A stretch of 64,000 nucleotides of DNA. Origin: Io17-Chloro-G2 sp965226915. GTDB lineage: Bacteria > Chloroflexota > Dehalococcoidia > Lucifugimonadales > UBA3495. A model generated the notes under the pieces. That model was not told the DNA's origin, did no database searches, and was given only the letters and a program-made list of their open reading frames with translations. How positions within the stretch are numbered: the first letter of the stretch is position 1; each line of letters starts with the position of its first letter. The translations under genes were made by a program, and so were the position numbers. Location of the stretch: assembly GCA_965226915.1 (NCBI GenBank), contig CBDDEJ010000006.1, positions 62,001 through 126,000 of the forward strand. Direction: 5' to 3'. Below, in pieces: positions 61,830 through 64,000 of the stretch.

Positions 61830-62769
61830 GTTGGCGTTGGGCCGGCGGTCTTCGATGTAGCCTTTCCGGTCCCGGGCCACCTGCCAGGGAATCCTGACGG
61901 AAGCGCCACGATCCGAGACGCCCCATCTGAATTCTTTGTAGGACAAGGTTTCGTGTTCACCGGTCAGCCGTTCTTCGATCCGGTCGCCGTAGTTGGCGAT
62001 GTGGAGTTCGGTGTTTTTCCCCAATGCCTCGGCGGCGGCGACACAAGCGTCGTAGTCGTTTCTCATCGTGACGGTGGAGAAGTTGGTGTGGGCGCCGGCG
62101 CCGTTCCAGTCTCCCCTGACCGGCTTGGGGTCTAGCGTCGCGCTAACGTTGAATTGCTCGCCTATCCGGTAGAGCAGCCACCTGGCAACCCAAAGGTGGT
62201 CGCCTACAGTCGGGGTTCCCACGGGGCCGATCTGGAACTCCCATTGACCGGGCATGACCTCTCCGTTGATCCCGGCGATGGCTAATCCGGCATAAATGCA
62301 GGCGTCTAGATGGGCTTCCACGATTGGCCGCCCAAATACCTCATCGGAGCCCACACCGCAGTAATAACCGCCTTGGGGGAGCGGGGAAACCATTGTCCGG
62401 CCAACCCAGAGGCTTTATGCCGTCGAAGTAGGTGTATTCCTGCTCTATTCCGAACCATGTATCCAGCTCAGCGTAATTCTTGGAAGCCTCGGCGCAGGCG
62501 GCCCTAGTGTTGGAGGGATGGGGCGTCATGTCGGTGAGGGGCACCTCGCACATGACCAATTTGTTGTTTCCCCCGCGTACCGGGTCGGGGCAAACGAAAA
62601 CCGGATTCAAAACACAGTCGGACTGGTCGCCGGTGGCTTGGTTGGTGCTGGACCCATCGAAGGCCCAGATGGGCGGTTCTTCGCCTTCGGCGATAACTTT
62701 GGCCTTGGATCTCAGCTTAGCGGTTGGTTTTTGTCCGTCAATCCAGATGTACTCAGCTTTGTAACTCAT
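61692..62769 (-). pseudogene. glnII: glutamine synthetase type II, frameshifted
   Basis: A eukaryotic-type (GSII) glutamine synthetase of ~355 residues. YIWIDGQKPTAKLRSKAKV and WAFDGSSTNQATGDQSDCVL open it; WFGIEQEYTYFDG and GYYCGVGSDEVFG, ICxxG-like INGEVMPGQWEFQIGP and NGAGAHTNFST supply ATP and metal sites. One extra C in the C-run near 62390 shifts the frame between NGFPAP and QGGYYCGVG. The natural C-term NCDPYLVTRLILD is duplicated by the 76-bp tandem repeat. Start ATG 62769 with GGAG four bases upstream. The frame break may be a base-call error. Confidence 0.85.
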
Positions 62770-62929
62770 AGCACTCCATAAATCTATTGATGTGGTTGAG
62801 TGGAGATTTGGAACCATAGCTCGGACGGGGAGTATTTACATATTTAGTGAAAAATTCGATGTGGCCCGGATTACTGTTATAGCTGTCATCTTCACCTCCT
62901 TGGAGTAGTTCGGCGCAGGCCGTTCGATA

Positions 62930-63283
62930 TTAGACATCCTGCAGTCCATACCCCTCTGGCGCGCTATCCGCGTAGATGGTAAATGAAGCCTCTTTAGGAA
63001 AAACCGTGGCTAGACCCGGCTCTTCGTCAGGTGCGAGGCTACCGTCACTGGATATATGTCTCACCTCGTCGAAGGTCAGGCACCAGCCGTAACCGGCCCT
63101 TATCAACTCCAAACTTCCTACAAACTCGGCATACTTATTTTGTCCAATGGCGCGAACTACATATTCTTTACCGACGGTGATCCGCTCATCCAGAAATTTA
63201 CTTGCCACCAGAATCTCTCCATGTCCGAGGGAACTTGTGCTGATCGCCTCGTCTCTACCTGGTTCCATCGTCATAGTTGTCAT
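62930..63283 (-). CDS. small hypothetical protein
   Basis: A 117-residue acidic protein. ATG 63283 has AGGAGG eight bases upstream, a strong ribosome site. No family recognised. The middle part (ERITVGKEYVVRAIGQNKYAEFVGSLELIRAGYGWCLTFDEVRHIS) looks like a small beta-rich fold. It is the second of two small genes read towards glnII. Confidence 0.65.
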   Translation of the reverse strand: MTTMTMEPGRDEAISTSSLGHGEILVASKFLDERITVGKEYVVRAIGQNKYAEFVGSLELIRAGYGWCLTFDEVRHISSDGSLAPDEEPGLATVFPKEASFTIYADSAPEGYGLQDV

Positions 63284-63352
63284 GGCTATCGCCTCCTATA
63301 TTGTTCCTCATTGCCGAAACAGGCTTTCCTGAACGTTTTACCTTTCGGCAAT

Positions 63353-63490
63353 TTATTTCTTGTCTGATCCACAGGCCGGGCATTCCCGCACCTGCCGCCT
63401 TAGTGGCTTCCATGACGCGTTGCAATCCTCACAATGGGCTGCTGCTATGGCTTGGATTCCTGTGGTTTGGATGTTCGTCGTAGTTGCCAT
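63353..63490 (-). CDS. small zinc-ribbon protein
   Basis: 45 residues from ATG 63490 (MATTTNIQTTG), after GAGAGGTGAAGACAGAG. HCEDCNASWKPLRRQVRECPACG gives two CxxC knuckles, so it probably binds one zinc. Such tiny zinc ribbons occur as rubredoxin-like or regulatory peptides. It precedes the 117-residue gene on the same strand. Confidence 0.6.
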   Translation of the reverse strand: MATTTNIQTTGIQAIAAAHCEDCNASWKPLRRQVRECPACGSDKK

Positions 63491-63822
63491 CTCTGTCTTC
63501 ACCTCTCGATTTGTTGTGATGTCATCGTAGCGGGAGAGAAAGAAACGCACATGGGGGAGGCTCCTCATCTTTGAAAACAAGGGAATTCCAAGGCGGATTG
63601 AGGGTAGTAGGGAGACCTCCCTATATGGGCTAGAGATTAGACGTTGAAGAGCCGGTTAGGGTCGTAGTTGCCACGCATGGCCGTCTACCGGCGAACCCAC
63701 AAAGGATCGCTTAGATATGGATCGGACCTAGAGAATTGTGGTTCGATATGAGGAGAAGCAGCCTGAAGACTAGACTAGATGGAGACCAAAACTGGAACGT
63801 GGTCCGGCGGTTTTGGTGGATG
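63491..63822. other. intergenic region, no gene seen
   Basis: Short frames only, none with a ribosome site. It may hold the promoter of the small-gene pair on the minus strand, but no -35/-10 pair can be supported. Confidence 0.4.
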
Positions 63823-63999
63823 TTAGCTTTCGCCCGCGGATGGAGGTATCGCCAAACCGTGCTGGGCGGCATAGGTTGCCGCCTCTGTGCGGTTGACCGC
63901 ACCGGTCTTATTTAGGATGTTGCTCACGTGGTTGCCCACGGTCTTGATGCTGATAATGAGTTCCTCACCAATCTCCCGGTCGGTTTTCCCGCCGCAGAT
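63823..63999 (-). CDS. LuxR-family transcriptional regulator, C-terminal part
   Basis: The last ~58 residues of a LuxR-type helix-turn-helix: KTDREIGEELIISIKTVGNHVSNILNKTGAVNRTEAATYAAQHGL. The recognition helix is ISIKTVGNHVSNIL. The gene runs out of the window on its 5' side, so the sensory or receiver domain is unknown. It ends with TAA at 63823-63825. Confidence 0.88.
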   Translation of the reverse strand: MCGGKTDREIGEELIISIKTVGNHVSNILNKTGAVNRTEAATYAAQHGLAIPPSAGES

Positions 64000-64000
64000 C

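Overview
The window looks like part of a GC-rich bacterial chromosome. My best guess is an uncultured Chloroflexota (Dehalococcoidia/SAR202-like). This rests on gene content: F420 biosynthesis (cofE), an LLM-class flavin oxidoreductase, a CaiB/BaiF CoA-transferase, a three-subunit xanthine-dehydrogenase-type enzyme, several dienelactone hydrolases and TPP-dependent decarboxylases. No rRNA or marker gene fixes the taxonomy. Many genes carry single-base frameshifts, often in or next to short base runs, which points to consensus errors, real decay, or both.

The strongest signal is three genes in which in-frame UGA codons replace redox-active or metal-binding cysteines. Each UGA is followed 10-19 nt later by a perfect small hairpin of the bacterial SECIS kind. 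They are a thioredoxin/NHL-propeller protein (2155-3651, motif CUINC), an ArsM-like arsenite methyltransferase (7760-8531, Sec in place of the motif cysteine) and a small thioredoxin-like lipoprotein whose CPVC-type active site is written UPVU, with two UGAs in one motif (49439-49999). This suggests a selenoprotein-rich organism; selABCD is not in the window.

Layout. 1-2100: broken genes and a chimeric junction. 2155-4864: the thioredoxin-NHL selenoprotein and a split TPP decarboxylase. 5058-16591: mostly catabolic genes (nitroreductase, enoyl-CoA hydratase, aminotransferases, CoA-transferase, three dienelactone hydrolases, MFS transporter) plus Fpg and ArsM. 16852-23206: dinB, cofE, acetyltransferases, PduO, hisH-hisA, NUDIX and a MoaD-like protein. 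23379-27035: molybdenum hydroxylase operon. 27277-29555: DUF1326/DUF1326/DUF2182 membrane cluster. 29570-44016: mixed metabolism, a surface metallopeptidase and an oligopeptide ABC transporter. 44338-48890: tRNA-His, tRNA-Arg and a 4.1-kb integrated island bounded by duplicated tRNA-Arg 3' ends. 48995-55657: the UxxU lipoprotein and catabolic flavin, TPP and hydroxyacid enzymes. 56054-57484: an IS66-type element. 57662 to the end: DUF255 thioredoxin protein, aspS, glnII, small proteins and a truncated LuxR regulator.

Mobile DNA: two IS1380-type elements in inverted orientation (32932-34651 and 45180-46902), each with its own 4-bp target duplication; one IS66-like element with an 8-bp duplication; and five copies of a 179-bp MITE-like repeat that always begins and ends in CTAG and mostly sits within a few bases of a start or stop codon.
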